From Desertivibrio insolitus (GTDB lineage: Bacteria; Actinomycetota; Actinomycetes; Actinomycetales; Microbacteriaceae): a stretch of 64,000 nt of DNA. Every line of letters starts with the position of its first letter. The stretch's first letter is position 1. Location: NCBI RefSeq assembly GCF_017355965.1, contig NZ_JAFIQW010000003.1, positions 396,001 through 460,000 on the forward strand, written 5' to 3'. Positions 8,276-16,654 of this stretch are shown piece after piece. Made by a program: the position numbers and the translations under genes. Below the pieces are notes generated by a model, which saw only the letters and a program-made list of their open reading frames with translations, made no database searches and was not told the origin of the DNA.

Positions 8276-8854
8276 CTACGCCGCCCGGCGCTCGAGCTCG
8301 AGCAACGTGCGCTTCGCCTCGAGGCCGCCGAGGTATCCGCCGAGCGAGCCGTCGGAGCGCAGCACGCGGTGGCACGGCACCACCACCGGCAGCGGGTTCG
8401 TCGCGCACGCCGTGCCGACCGCCCGCACCGCCCTCGGAGAGCCCGTGGCCGTCGCGACCTCGGTGTAGCTCTCGGTGTGGCCGTACGGGATCGAGGGCAG
8501 GTGGGCCTGCACCGCGCGGCGGAACCCGGTCGAGAGGCGGGTGTCGAGCGGCAGGTCGAACGCGCGCCGCTGGCCAGCGAAGTACTCCGCGAGCTCGCGC
8601 TCGACGTCATCCAGCCGGTCGGTGCCGCGCAGCACGCGCGGGCCCACCCGCCGGGCGAGATCGTCGAGCACGACGTCGAAGTCCTCCCGCTCGAAGGCGA
8701 TGCGCACGAGACCGGCCGGCGTCGCAGCGAGCAGCAGCCGGCCGACGGGGCTGTCGATCACGCGGTACGCGACGTCGAGCAGCTCCTCCTCGGCGGCGCG
8801 CGCGGCGAGGCGCTCGCGCAGGGGAGCGAGGTCCACGGAGCCGAAGTCGATCAC
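8276..8854 (-). CDS. ogt: Methylated-DNA--protein-cysteine methyltransferase
   Basis: A 192-residue O6-alkylguanine-DNA alkyltransferase. The acceptor motif PCHRV has Cys161, preceded by the RAVRAVGTACATNPLPVVV segment that includes the Arg finger and Asn hinge, and followed by GSLGGYLGGLEAKRTLLELE. It removes alkyl groups from guanine in a single suicidal turnover. The GTG at 8854 overlaps the stop of the upstream sigma factor gene (GTGA), so the two are coupled. The N-terminus (VIDFGSVDLAPLRERLA) is about 30 residues longer than the minimal Ogt domain. Confidence 0.92.
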   Translation of the reverse strand: MIDFGSVDLAPLRERLAARAAEEELLDVAYRVIDSPVGRLLLAATPAGLVRIAFEREDFDVVLDDLARRVGPRVLRGTDRLDDVERELAEYFAGQRRAFDLPLDTRLSTGFRRAVQAHLPSIPYGHTESYTEVATATGSPRAVRAVGTACATNPLPVVVPCHRVLRSDGSLGGYLGGLEAKRTLLELERRAA

Positions 8855-9363
8855 GATTCCTCCAGGGTGAGTCGGGTGCGGAGGGCGGCGATGCCGTCCG
8901 AGGCGGCGCGCCGGGCGGCTTCCGGTGTGCCGCCGAGCAGGGCGGCGACCTCCCGGTACGGCAGGCCGGCGACGTGGTGATACGCGACCGCGAGGCGCTG
9001 CTTCTCGGGCAGTGCGGCGACGCGGGCCCACAGCTCGAAGCCGTCGCCCGGCACGCCGTGCGCCGAGACCGGCTCGCGCGCGTGCTCGAGGGGCACGGTG
9101 CGGCGGGCGCGCACGATGTCGATCGCCTTGCGGTGCGCGATGGTGACGAGCCAGGCCTCGACGTTGGCGTCTGGTGGAAGGGTCGGCCACGCGCGCAGTG
9201 CCGCGAGGAACGTCTCGCTCCAAGCGTCGTCCGCGTCGTGCGGTCCGACGATCACGCGGCACACGCGCAGCACCGTCGCGCCGTGCTGCTCGACGACCGC
9301 GTCGAAGCTGCCCCGCACGGCGGTGCCGGCTCGCGGGGTGCTGGTCTCGGTCATGGTGCCCAT
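8851..9363 (-). CDS. ECF-type RNA polymerase sigma factor
   Basis: About 170 residues with a sigma-70 region 2 (HGATVLRVCRVIVGPHDADDAWSETF) including the DDAWSETFL helix, and region 4 (ALPEKQRLAVAYHHVAGLPYREVAALLG) with a helix-turn-helix. Between them is a short linker with no ZAS anti-sigma gene nearby. The gene is fused by overlap to ogt, so an alkylation or DNA-stress regulon is a reasonable guess. The start is uncertain: ATG codons at 9363 and 9354 are both possible, and neither has a good Shine-Dalgarno sequence. Confidence 0.85.
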   Translation of the reverse strand: MGTMTETSTPRAGTAVRGSFDAVVEQHGATVLRVCRVIVGPHDADDAWSETFLAALRAWPTLPPDANVEAWLVTIAHRKAIDIVRARRTVPLEHAREPVSAHGVPGDGFELWARVAALPEKQRLAVAYHHVAGLPYREVAALLGGTPEAARRAASDGIAALRTRLTLEES

Positions 9364-9413
9364 CACACCGTAGACGGGCGACAGCGGCGGAATGTGAGGT
9401 CGGATGCCGCGAC

Positions 9414-10880
9414 TCAGCGCATCACGGGTGCGAATTCGGTCGCGGAGTCGGTGAACGCCTGCCGTGGGACGAACGCGAGCAGCACGGTCGCGACGACCGC
9501 GGTGAGCCCGCAGACGAGCCACACGGTGACGTACCCGGCGAAGGAGCCGGCGGTTGCGGAGCCCGCGCCGGCGACTCCGCTCGCGAGCGCGATGCCGAAG
9601 ACGCAGGACGCGATCGCGCCGCCGACGGTCTTCACCGAGTTGGTCAGCCCCGTGGCGACGCCGGTCTGCCGGGACGGTGCGGCGGCGGCGGCCGCTGCGG
9701 GAAGCGCGGCGACCAGCGCGCCGGAGCCGAGCCCCGCGACGAGCATGTTCGTGATCGCCTGCGCGTACGTGTCATGGAACGGCAGGAAGAGCAGGTAGCC
9801 GACCGCGACGAGCGACGAGGCGGCCATGAGCGTCACCCGCGGAGTCGTGCGCCGCGCAACCGCGGGATAGGCGAGGGCGCCCACGATCATCGCCACGAGG
9901 TACAGCCCGATGATGAGCGAGGTCGCGAAGCCCGTCGTGCCGAGGCCGTAGCCGACCTCGGCGGGGTCGGTGCGGGCGAACGTCGACAGCGGAGCCTGCG
10001 CCCCGAGCACGCTGACGCCGAAGAGTCCCGCCGTCACGAACACCGGCCACAGGGCGGGGGAGCGGAACAGGCGCACGTCGATCAGCGGGTCGGGGTGCCG
10101 CAGCTCCCACCGGGCGAACGGCACGAGCAGCAGCACGCCGAGCAGCACGAGCGCCCACGACAGCAGATCGCCGACGCCGTTCAGCCGCAGGAAGCTCAGG
10201 CCGCCGGTGAGCGCGACGAGCGACAGCGAGACCAGCACGAGCCCGACGGTGTCGAGGCGGCCGCCCGCGACCTCCGGGGACTCCTTCACCCCGAAGCGGA
10301 TGACGACGAAGCAGACCACCACCGCGAGAGCCGGAACCAGCAGCACGACCTCGAGCGGCAGAGCGTCGATGAGCGCGCCGCCCGCGAGGGCACCGCTGAT
10401 CGCGCCGAGTTCGAGCGCCGCGACGAGCAGCCCCGCTGCCTTCGCCGTGACCGCGGCCGAGTGCCCCGCCGCGCGCGACCGCGACCAGATCAGCGCGACC
10501 TCGAGCGGGAGCCAGACGACGTAGAAGCCCTGCAGCGCCCACGCGGTGAGGAACACGGCGAACGAGTCGGTGAACGGCAGCACGAGCGACGCGAGCGCGG
10601 TGACCGCCGTCGACCACAGCAGGATGCGCTTGTGCCCGACCATGTCGCCGAGCTTGGCGAGCGCCGGCACGACGAGCGCCGACAGCGCGAGCTGCGACCC
10701 CTCCAACCAGTTGACGTCGGCGTCCTCAATCCGCAGGTTGCGCGCGATGTCGGTGAGCATCGGCGTGTAGTAGCCCTGCAGGATGCCGCTCGTGAACTCC
10801 ACGAACGCGAGGAACCCCACGATGACGCCCAGCGGCCCGAGCACGGGACGGGCGGGGCGGGTGGTGGTGGCACGGGTCAT
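9414..10880 (-). CDS. MFS multidrug-type transporter (DHA2-like, 14 segments)
   Basis: A 488-residue membrane protein with about 14 hydrophobic segments. The loop 2-3 motif A is LAKLGDMVGHKRILLWS, as expected for the major facilitator superfamily. LGAISGALAGGALIDALP is the antiporter motif C-like segment. It probably exports a small compound by proton antiport. GAGGAG precedes the ATG at 10880 with good spacing. It sits between the sigma/ogt unit and an M20 peptidase, all on the minus strand, without overlap. Confidence 0.9.
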   Translation of the reverse strand: MTRATTTRPARPVLGPLGVIVGFLAFVEFTSGILQGYYTPMLTDIARNLRIEDADVNWLEGSQLALSALVVPALAKLGDMVGHKRILLWSTAVTALASLVLPFTDSFAVFLTAWALQGFYVVWLPLEVALIWSRSRAAGHSAAVTAKAAGLLVAALELGAISGALAGGALIDALPLEVVLLVPALAVVVCFVVIRFGVKESPEVAGGRLDTVGLVLVSLSLVALTGGLSFLRLNGVGDLLSWALVLLGVLLLVPFARWELRHPDPLIDVRLFRSPALWPVFVTAGLFGVSVLGAQAPLSTFARTDPAEVGYGLGTTGFATSLIIGLYLVAMIVGALAYPAVARRTTPRVTLMAASSLVAVGYLLFLPFHDTYAQAITNMLVAGLGSGALVAALPAAAAAAAPSRQTGVATGLTNSVKTVGGAIASCVFGIALASGVAGAGSATAGSFAGYVTVWLVCGLTAVVATVLLAFVPRQAFTDSATEFAPVMR

Positions 10881-10936
10881 CCGGTGCTCCTCGCTCGGCG
10901 GCCTGCGGTGGCCGCGGTGGGGAAGGTGACGGAACT

Positions 10937-12322
10937 CTAGCGCCGCGCCGTCGCGCCGGGCGGCAGGCCGTCGCTCGCAGGAGCGCCGGCCGGGAGGGTG
11001 CGGAGCAGGGCGCGGTGGAAGCGCTCGCCGCGCTCGAGGCTGTCGATCGTCACGTGCTCGTCGACGCCGTGGATGCCCGCGCGCTGCGCCGCGGTCATCG
11101 CGAGCGGCGCGAAGCGGTACACCGCGGGGGCGAAGCGGTGGAACCAGCGCGAGTCGGTCGCGGCCATCATCAGGTACGGCGCCGGCACGGCATCCGGGTA
11201 GGCGACCTCGACGGCGGCGGCGATCGCGGCGAAGCGGGCGTCGTCGACGGGGGACTCGGGGGAGGGGTCGCTGCCCTCGATCACCTCGATCGTGACGAGG
11301 CGATCGCGCACCGCCCGGCGCAGCCGGCGCACGGTCGAGTGGATCGTCTCGCCGCCGGCGATCCGCAGGTTGACGACGGCGGATGCCTCGGCGGGCAGCA
11401 CGTTGTGGGCGCTCCCGGCCTGCAGCATCGTCGGCGCCACGGTCGTGCGCACGAGGGCGGCGGGCTCGCCGCCGAGCGCCGCGAACAGGCGCGCGGTCAG
11501 CCACGGGGCGCCGGCGAGCACGCGCAGCAGCAGCCGCGCCGGCCCGCGCACGTGCGGGGCGAAGGCGGCGAGCATCTGGCGGGTGGAGCGTGGAGCGCGC
11601 GCGGGAAACACGGTGGGCCGCAGCCGGGCGAGCGCGCGGCCGACCCGGGACGCCGCCGTCAGCGGCGGTGGTGCCGAGGCGTGCCCGCCGTCGCTGCGGG
11701 CGCTCAGGCGCACCGTGAGCACGCCCTTCTCCCCGACGCCGATCATCGCGGCCGGCACGCGCACGAAAGGCAGCGGTGCGTCGACGACGGCGCCGCCCTC
11801 GTCGAGCACGAGCCACGGCACGATCCCGCGCTCGTGCAGCAGGTCGGAGATCGCGCGGGCGGCCGCGCCGTGGCTCTCCTCGTCGCCGCCGAAGGAGAGG
11901 TAGACGTCGCGGGGCGGCACGAAGCCCTCGGCGAGCAGGTTCTCGACGGCCTCGAGGATGACGAGCAGCGGGCCCTTGTCGTCGAGGGTGCCGCGGCCCC
12001 ACACGGCGCCGTCCGCGATGCGGCCCTCGAAGGGCGGCACGCGCCAGCCGTCGCGCTCCGCTGCGGGCACCACGTCGAAGTGCGCCATGAGCACGAGCGG
12101 GTCGCCGCCGCCGCTTCCGCGCCAGCGGTAGAGCAGGCCCAGCTCCGTGACCTGCTCGAGCTCGAGGTGCTCGGTCACGAGCGGGTACAGCTCGCCCAGC
12201 AGCATCCGGAACCGCTCGAAGTCGGCGAGGCCGCGTTCAGCGAGTTCGGCCGAGACGGTGGGCAGTTGCACCATCCGCGCGAGGCGCTCGGCGGCGCCGG
12301 GTCGAGGGCCGGGCGCGGTCAT
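10937..12322 (-). CDS. M20-family zinc dipeptidase/carboxypeptidase
   Basis: A 461-residue metallopeptidase. LVLMAHFDVVPAAERDGW carries the first zinc ligand and catalytic Asp; WGRGTLDDKGPLLVILEAVE the bridging Asp; SFGGDEESHGAAA the catalytic Glu-Glu. The central insertion with GEKGVLTVRLSARSDGGHAS is the dimerisation domain. The layout matches carboxypeptidase S-like peptidases. A TAGACT hexamer ends 7 bases before the ATG at 12322 and no Shine-Dalgarno sequence is seen, so the mRNA may be leaderless. Confidence 0.9.
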   Translation of the reverse strand: MTAPGPRPGAAERLARMVQLPTVSAELAERGLADFERFRMLLGELYPLVTEHLELEQVTELGLLYRWRGSGGGDPLVLMAHFDVVPAAERDGWRVPPFEGRIADGAVWGRGTLDDKGPLLVILEAVENLLAEGFVPPRDVYLSFGGDEESHGAAARAISDLLHERGIVPWLVLDEGGAVVDAPLPFVRVPAAMIGVGEKGVLTVRLSARSDGGHASAPPPLTAASRVGRALARLRPTVFPARAPRSTRQMLAAFAPHVRGPARLLLRVLAGAPWLTARLFAALGGEPAALVRTTVAPTMLQAGSAHNVLPAEASAVVNLRIAGGETIHSTVRRLRRAVRDRLVTIEVIEGSDPSPESPVDDARFAAIAAAVEVAYPDAVPAPYLMMAATDSRWFHRFAPAVYRFAPLAMTAAQRAGIHGVDEHVTIDSLERGERFHRALLRTLPAGAPASDGLPPGATARR

Positions 12323-12343
12323 GCTCGGGAGTCTAGGGCGGGC

Positions 12344-12703
12344 TCAGGCGGCGTCGATCACGCAGAAGCGGTTGCCCTCGGGGTCGGCGAGGATCACGTA
12401 GTCCGCGTCGACGGGGCGTCCGCTCCACTGCACCTCGGTCGCGCCGAGCGTCTTCAACCGGTCGACCTCGGCCTGCTGGTCGTCGGCGTAGAGGTCGAGG
12501 TGGATGCGCGGCGGCACGTGCACCTCGGAGCGCATCGTGTCGAGCGACACGTTCGGTCCGCCGCCGTGCTTCGGCCGCAGCAGCAGGAAGTCCGTGTCGG
12601 GCGTGATGGGTTCGCGCGGCACGTAGTCGAGCGCCTTCGACCAGAATTCGGCCTGCCGGCCGAGGTCTTCGACGCGGAGCACGATCGATCCGACCCGCAG
12701 CAT
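12344..12703 (-). CDS. VOC family protein
   Basis: A 119-residue single-domain glyoxalase-fold protein: VGSIVLRVEDLGRQAEFWSKAL at the start, IHLDLYADDQQAEVDRLKTLGA in the middle and VILADPEGNRFCVIDA at the end, the typical DPxGNxFCV close. These proteins bind small molecules or act as glyoxalases, dioxygenases or antibiotic-binding proteins. The start at 12703 has GGAGCGAGG upstream. It lies 21 bases downstream of the M20 gene start on the same strand and is transcribed towards it. Confidence 0.85.
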   Translation of the reverse strand: MLRVGSIVLRVEDLGRQAEFWSKALDYVPREPITPDTDFLLLRPKHGGGPNVSLDTMRSEVHVPPRIHLDLYADDQQAEVDRLKTLGATEVQWSGRPVDADYVILADPEGNRFCVIDAA

Positions 12704-12764
12704 CCTCGCTCCTTCCGTCGTGCCCAGGCTAGGACGGGACGGCGGCCGGGGCCAGGCGCGCGGT

Positions 12765-13121
12765 CTAGGCCGCGAGGCCGACGGACAGGCGCGCGGGCAC
12801 CGGCGGCACGCGCAGCGCGGTCGCGCGCCGGGAGCCGTCGGGGTGGGTCCAGTCGACGAAGACCACGCCGACATCGGCGAGCACGGCGTGCTGTCCGGGC
12901 TCGGCGACGACCTGCTGCGCGCGGCGCTTTAGACGCGCGATCGACAGGGAGTGGCCGAAGGGCACGTCGAGCGTCAGGTCGCGGGCGGCCTTACGGCCGA
13001 CGTTGCGGAGGACGAGTTCGTCCCCGTTCCAAGCGAGGAGGAGATCCACGCGGGAATCCGTGACGGTCGCCGAGTGGAGGACGGCGACGGTGGGCAGCGG
13101 AGCGCTGCTGATGATCGACAT
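12765..13121 (-). CDS. Hypothetical protein, 118 residues
   Basis: I do not recognise this protein. It has no Cys, no signal peptide and no membrane segment. The sequence reads as a small beta-sandwich: DSRVDLLLAWNGDELVLRNV, then DLTLDVPFGHSLSIARLKRRA, then HAVLADVGVVFVDWTHPDG. The ATG at 13121 has AAAGG upstream. A Pro-rich C-terminus (RVPPVPARLSVGLAA) ends the chain. Base composition matches the neighbours. It is transcribed divergently from csbD. Confidence 0.6.
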   Translation of the reverse strand: MSIISSAPLPTVAVLHSATVTDSRVDLLLAWNGDELVLRNVGRKAARDLTLDVPFGHSLSIARLKRRAQQVVAEPGQHAVLADVGVVFVDWTHPDGSRRATALRVPPVPARLSVGLAA

Positions 13122-13304
13122 GACCTGGCCTTTCTTGATCACCCAAGTTTCAACCAACGCCTGAAGGTCGCGACAGGCCCCAGTGAGAGGGGGTCCGGTC
13201 CGGCGTGTCGGGTGAGCGTTGCCGGAGAGGCTGCTGAAAAGCGCTCCCCTTGCGGGGGCGGAGGCGTAGCGTCGAAGACCAGTTCCGATCGAAGGGAGTT
13301 GCCT

Positions 13305-13478
13305 ATGGGTACCGATGACAAGGCTCAGAACACCGGCGAGAAGCTCGGCGGTCAGGCCAAGGAGGCATGGGGCAACCTGACGAACGACCCCGACACGAAG
13401 GCCGAGGGTCAGGCCCAGCAGGACAAGGCCGACCTCAAGCAGGCCGGTGAGAAGATCAAAGACGTTTTCAAGGGCTGA
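13305..13478 (+). CDS. CsbD family stress protein
   Basis: A 57-residue hydrophilic protein, MGTDDKAQNTGEKLGGQAKE followed by AWGNLTNDPDTKAEGQAQQD, the classic CsbD repeat pattern of Gly-Lys-Glu-rich amphipathic helix. CsbD proteins belong to general-stress regulons in Bacillus and many actinobacteria; their biochemical role is unknown. AAGGGAG precedes the ATG. A strong intrinsic terminator follows at 13498, so it is a stand-alone transcript. Confidence 0.9.
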   Translation: MGTDDKAQNTGEKLGGQAKEAWGNLTNDPDTKAEGQAQQDKADLKQAGEKIKDVFKG

Positions 13479-13497
13479 TCGTTCAGCACCTGTGGGG

Positions 13498-13526
13498 AGC
13501 CCGGGCCGGAAAGGCCCGGGCTTTCT
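13498..13526 (+). terminator. Rho-independent terminator after csbD
   Basis: AGCCCGGGCC (13498-13507), loop GGAAA, then GGCCCGGGCT (13513-13522) followed by TTCT. The 10-bp stem is perfect. Confidence 0.9.
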
Positions 13527-13563
13527 GCTGTCCGGGACACGTGCCGTCCCAGGCGACGTTCGC

Positions 13564-13812
13564 TCAGCCGCCGGCGAAGGGCGGCAGTACGTCGGCCCTC
13601 GCGCCGAGCGGCACGTGCTCATCACGCGTCGCGCGACCGTCGACCAGCAGCGACCCGGAGCGGAACACGCGTGCCATCTCGTCGCCGTAGCGCTCGACGA
13701 GCAGGCGCTTGAGGTCGCCCGTCGTCGCGCCCTCGGGCAGTGAGACGGTCTCCTCCTCGCGCCCGGCCGCATCGGCCGCGGCGGCGAAGTAGCGCACGAG
13801 AACGTCAGCCAC
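13564..13812 (-). CDS. moaD: Molybdopterin synthase sulfur carrier subunit MoaD
   Basis: An 82-residue ubiquitin-like protein ending in FAGG, the Gly-Gly tail that is adenylated by MoeB and turned into a thiocarboxylate. [18 protein letters not shown] is the usual beta-grasp start of MoaD. Its start overlaps the moaA stop by 8 bases, so the two are translationally coupled. The partner MoaE is 8 kb away at 5130. Confidence 0.92.
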   Translation of the reverse strand: MADVLVRYFAAAADAAGREEETVSLPEGATTGDLKRLLVERYGDEMARVFRSGSLLVDGRATRDEHVPLGARADVLPPFAGG

Positions 13813-14887
13813 CGATCGCTCCCATCGTCCGGGTCGGTGGCGCGAATGTCGCGGCGTCCATGCCGTGGCCCGCCTGCTTCGTCCACATCGCTCCGCGCCA
13901 GAGCGCTGCGAGCTCCTCGTCGCTGCCGCCGCCGCGCAGCACCTGTTTGAGGTCGGTCTCGTCGTCGCCGAACAGGCACGAGCGCACCGTGCCCTCGGCC
14001 GTGATGCGCGTGCGGTCGCAGTCGGCGCAGAAGCTGCGCGTCACCGACGCGATGATGCCCACGGTGAGCGGCCCGCCGTCGACGAGCCACTCCTCGGCGG
14101 GCGCCGACGGGTCCTCGCGGCCGACCTCCTCGAGATCGAAGCGCTCGCGCAGCACCGCGAGCAGCTCCTCCGCGGTCACCATGTTGTCGCGCAGCCAGGT
14201 GCGATCGGCGTCGAGCGGCATCTGCTCGATGAAGCGCAGCCACACGCCCTCGGCGAGCGCCCACGCCAGCAGCTCGGGGGCGCCGGCGAGCGTCTGTCGC
14301 ATCATCACGGCGTTGACCTTGAGCGGGGTGAGGCCGGCGTCCGCCGCCGCGCGGATCCCCGCGAGCACTGCCGGCAGCCGGTCGCGGCGGGTCAGAGCGG
14401 CGAAGTGGTCGCGGTTCACCGTGTCGAGCGACACGTTCACGCGGTCGAGGCCGGCGTCGACGAGCTCGCCGATCCGCTTGTCCAGGCCGATCCCGTTGGT
14501 CGTGAGGGCGATCCGGATGCCGGGGGCGGCCGCCTTGCTGAGCGCCACGATCTCGGCGAGGTCGTGCCGCATGAGCGGCTCGCCGCCGGTGAAGCGCACC
14601 TCGCGCAGGCCGAGGTCGCGGGCGCCGAGCCCGATGAGCCGCGCGATCTCGGCGGCGGTCAGCAGCTCGGAGCGCGCGATCGGCGGCAGGCCCTCGGCCG
14701 GCATGCAGTAGGTGCAGCGCAGCGAGCACTTCTCGGTGACCGACACCCGCAGGTCGCGGGCGACCCGGCCGAAGCGATCGACGAGCAGAGGGGTGTCCGG
14801 CCGACCGGTCACGCCGACGAGACGTGCACCCCCGACCCCCGCGTGCGCGCCGGCGGAACGCAGCGTCGGAAGGCCGAGATCGGTCAT
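13805..14887 (-). CDS. moaA: GTP 3',8-cyclase MoaA
   Basis: A 360-residue radical SAM enzyme that starts Moco synthesis from GTP. The SAM cluster motif is CSLRCTYC (Cys54, 58, 61). The second, GTP-binding cluster is CADCDRTR followed by a third Cys 13 residues on (SC). The required C-terminal Gly-Gly is present (MGAIGG). [14 protein letters not shown] is the SAM-binding GGEP motif. A TATCGT hexamer lies exactly 6 bases before the ATG at 14887 with no Shine-Dalgarno sequence, so the transcript is probably leaderless. It forms an operon with moaD. Confidence 0.96.
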   Translation of the reverse strand: MTDLGLPTLRSAGAHAGVGGARLVGVTGRPDTPLLVDRFGRVARDLRVSVTEKCSLRCTYCMPAEGLPPIARSELLTAAEIARLIGLGARDLGLREVRFTGGEPLMRHDLAEIVALSKAAAPGIRIALTTNGIGLDKRIGELVDAGLDRVNVSLDTVNRDHFAALTRRDRLPAVLAGIRAAADAGLTPLKVNAVMMRQTLAGAPELLAWALAEGVWLRFIEQMPLDADRTWLRDNMVTAEELLAVLRERFDLEEVGREDPSAPAEEWLVDGGPLTVGIIASVTRSFCADCDRTRITAEGTVRSCLFGDDETDLKQVLRGGGSDEELAALWRGAMWTKQAGHGMDAATFAPPTRTMGAIGG

Positions 14888-15014
14888 TCGGCCACGATAG
14901 AGGCTCGAGGTCGCGGGCCGCCCGCTCCTCCCCACCCGGGCGGAGCTCGTCCGTCTCCACAGTCCGCTCGCACAGGGCGCCGGCGCACCCCGGACGCCTG
15001 CAGCATGACCGTGT

Positions 15015-15020
15015 TATGTT
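15015..15020 (+). promoter_or_regulatory. Putative -10 box of a leaderless transcript (polyketide operon)
   Basis: TATGTT at 15015-15020, then CCGGCC, then the ATG at 15027. No Shine-Dalgarno sequence is present. The spacing fits transcription starting at the start codon. No convincing -35 is visible. Confidence 0.5.
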
Positions 15021-15026
15021 CCGGCC

Positions 15027-16121
15027 ATGTCGAGAATCGCCGCCGTCTCCGCGGTGCTGCCGCGCTTCTCGTACGCCCAGGACGAGATCACCGCGGAGAT
15101 CGGTCCGCTCCTCTCCGGCGACGCCTCGAAGCTCGCCGTGCTGCAGCGGATGCACCGGGGCGCCGGCGTCGAGCGACGGCATCTCGCACTGCCGCTCGGC
15201 GAGTACCGCGAGCTGCGCGACTTCCACCGGGCGAACGACACGTTCATCCGCGTCGGACTCGAGCTGCTCGAGGAGGCGACCGCCGACGCCCTCGACAAGG
15301 CCGGCCTCGCGGCCACCGACGTCGACCACATCTTCTTCACCTCCGTCACCGGGATCTCCGCCCCGTCGCTCGACGCCCTTCTCGTGCCGCGGGTGGGCTT
15401 CCGGCCCGACGTCAAGCGCGTGCCGAGCTTCGGGCTCGGCTGTGTCGCGGGCGCCTCCGGCCTCCGCAGCGTGCACGACTACCTCGAGGGGCACCCCGGC
15501 GAGGTCGCCCTGCTGCTCAGCGTCGAGCTGTGCTCGCTCACGATCCAGCGGCAGGACGACAGCGTCGCGAACCTCGTCGCGAGCGGCCTGTTCGGTGACG
15601 GCGCCTCCGCCGTCGTCGTCACGGGCGACCAGCATCCGGCCGCCCGCGGCCCCCGCATCGTCGACACCCGCAGTTCGCTCTACCCCGACACGATGGACGT
15701 CATCGGCTGGGACGTCGGCGGCAGCGGCTTTTCGATCGTGCTCGGCGCCGGGGTCCCCGCCGTCGTCGACGCGCACTTCGAGACGGATGTCTCGGGGCTG
15801 CTCGCCGCCAACGGCATCGACCGCGACGAGGTCACCGCGTACGTCGCGCACCCCGGCGGGCCGCGCGTGCTCGAGGCCTTCGCGCGGTCGCTCGCGATCC
15901 CCGACTCCGCGCTGCAGCCGAGCTGGGACCTGCTCGCGCGGGCCGGCAACCTCTCCTCGAGCGCCGTGCTGCACGTGCTCGCCGACATGCTCGAGCAGCC
16001 GCTGGGCACCCGCGGGCTGCTCTTCGCGCTCGGGCCCGGCGTCACGGCCGAGCTCGTCCTGCTCGAGTGGGACGCCGCGGCCGCACTGCCCGCCGCTCCG
16101 GTGCTGGAGGGCGCCGCGTGA
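15027..16121 (+). CDS. Type III polyketide synthase (alkylresorcinol/alkylpyrone synthase-like)
   Basis: A 364-residue thiolase-fold synthase with the type III catalytic triad: Cys139 in SFGLGCVAGASGL, His275 in VAHPGGPRVLEA, and Asn308 in RAGNLSSSAVLHV. The closing GPGVTAELVLLEW matches the family GPG loop. It would extend a fatty acyl-CoA starter with malonyl-CoA. The next two genes, an ICMT-type methyltransferase and an FAD oxidoreductase, both joined by GTGA overlaps, reproduce the order of the Streptomyces srsABC operon for phenolic lipids. That makes a resorcinol or pyrone lipid the likely product; the exact ring is inference. Confidence 0.93.
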   Translation: MSRIAAVSAVLPRFSYAQDEITAEIGPLLSGDASKLAVLQRMHRGAGVERRHLALPLGEYRELRDFHRANDTFIRVGLELLEEATADALDKAGLAATDVDHIFFTSVTGISAPSLDALLVPRVGFRPDVKRVPSFGLGCVAGASGLRSVHDYLEGHPGEVALLLSVELCSLTIQRQDDSVANLVASGLFGDGASAVVVTGDQHPAARGPRIVDTRSSLYPDTMDVIGWDVGGSGFSIVLGAGVPAVVDAHFETDVSGLLAANGIDRDEVTAYVAHPGGPRVLEAFARSLAIPDSALQPSWDLLARAGNLSSSAVLHVLADMLEQPLGTRGLLFALGPGVTAELVLLEWDAAAALPAAPVLEGAA

Positions 16122-16654
16122 TCCTCTGGGTGCTGTTCATCCTCGCGACGGGCGTCGAACGCCTCGTCGAGATGGTGATCTCGCGGCGGCACGCCGCGAT
16201 CGTCATCGGCCGTGGCGGGCGCGAGTACGGCCGCGGGCAGATGGCGTTCATGATCCCGCTGCACACGGCGCTGCTGCTCGGCTGCCTCATCGAGCCGATC
16301 GCACTCAACCGCGAGTTCACGCCGTGGACCGGGGTGCCCCTGCTCGTCATCGCGATCGCCTGCCAGCTGCTGCGCTACTGGTGCATCCACTCCCTCGGCG
16401 AGTACTGGAACACCCGCGTCATCGTGCAACCGGGCATGACCCTGTCGGCGCGCGGCCCCTACCGCTTCCTCCCGCACCCGAACTACCTCGTCGTCATCGT
16501 CGAGGGCATCGCGCTGCCGCTGGTCTACAACGCGTGGATCACCGCGATCGCCTTCACGGTGCTGAACGCGGTGCTGCTCTTCGGCTTCCGCATCCCGCTC
16601 GAGGAGCGCGCCCTGCGCGAGGCCTCCGGCACCGAGGTGGGACCGCGGCGGTGA
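16118..16654 (+). CDS. Isoprenylcysteine carboxyl methyltransferase-family membrane methyltransferase
   Basis: A 178-residue integral membrane protein with four or five hydrophobic segments. The C-terminal SAM-binding motif of the ICMT family is present: GPYRFLPHPNYLVVIVEGIALPL, followed by NAVLLFGFRIPLEERALRE. In srsABC-type operons the equivalent protein O-methylates alkylresorcinols, not prenylcysteine. The GTG at 16118 overlaps the synthase stop and the stop overlaps the next GTG, so the three genes are tightly coupled. Confidence 0.88.
   Translation: MILWVLFILATGVERLVEMVISRRHAAIVIGRGGREYGRGQMAFMIPLHTALLLGCLIEPIALNREFTPWTGVPLLVIAIACQLLRYWCIHSLGEYWNTRVIVQPGMTLSARGPYRFLPHPNYLVVIVEGIALPLVYNAWITAIAFTVLNAVLLFGFRIPLEERALREASGTEVGPRR

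Noticed and set aside
9174-13063. Long plus-strand frames opposite the MFS and M20 genes
   Set aside because: Low-complexity Arg/Glu/His-rich translations, antisense to well-supported genes.
12765-15974. A minus-strand open frame of over 1000 codons
   Set aside because: It runs through moaA in another frame and antisense to the PKS gene. Only its first 118 codons (12765-13121) have their own start, ribosome site and reasonable composition. The rest is a GC-rich shadow.
15027-16121. FabH-type ketoacyl-ACP synthase
   Set aside because: The FGLGCVAG cysteine context, the HPGGPRVL and GNLSSSAVL motifs and the operon partners fit a type III polyketide synthase.
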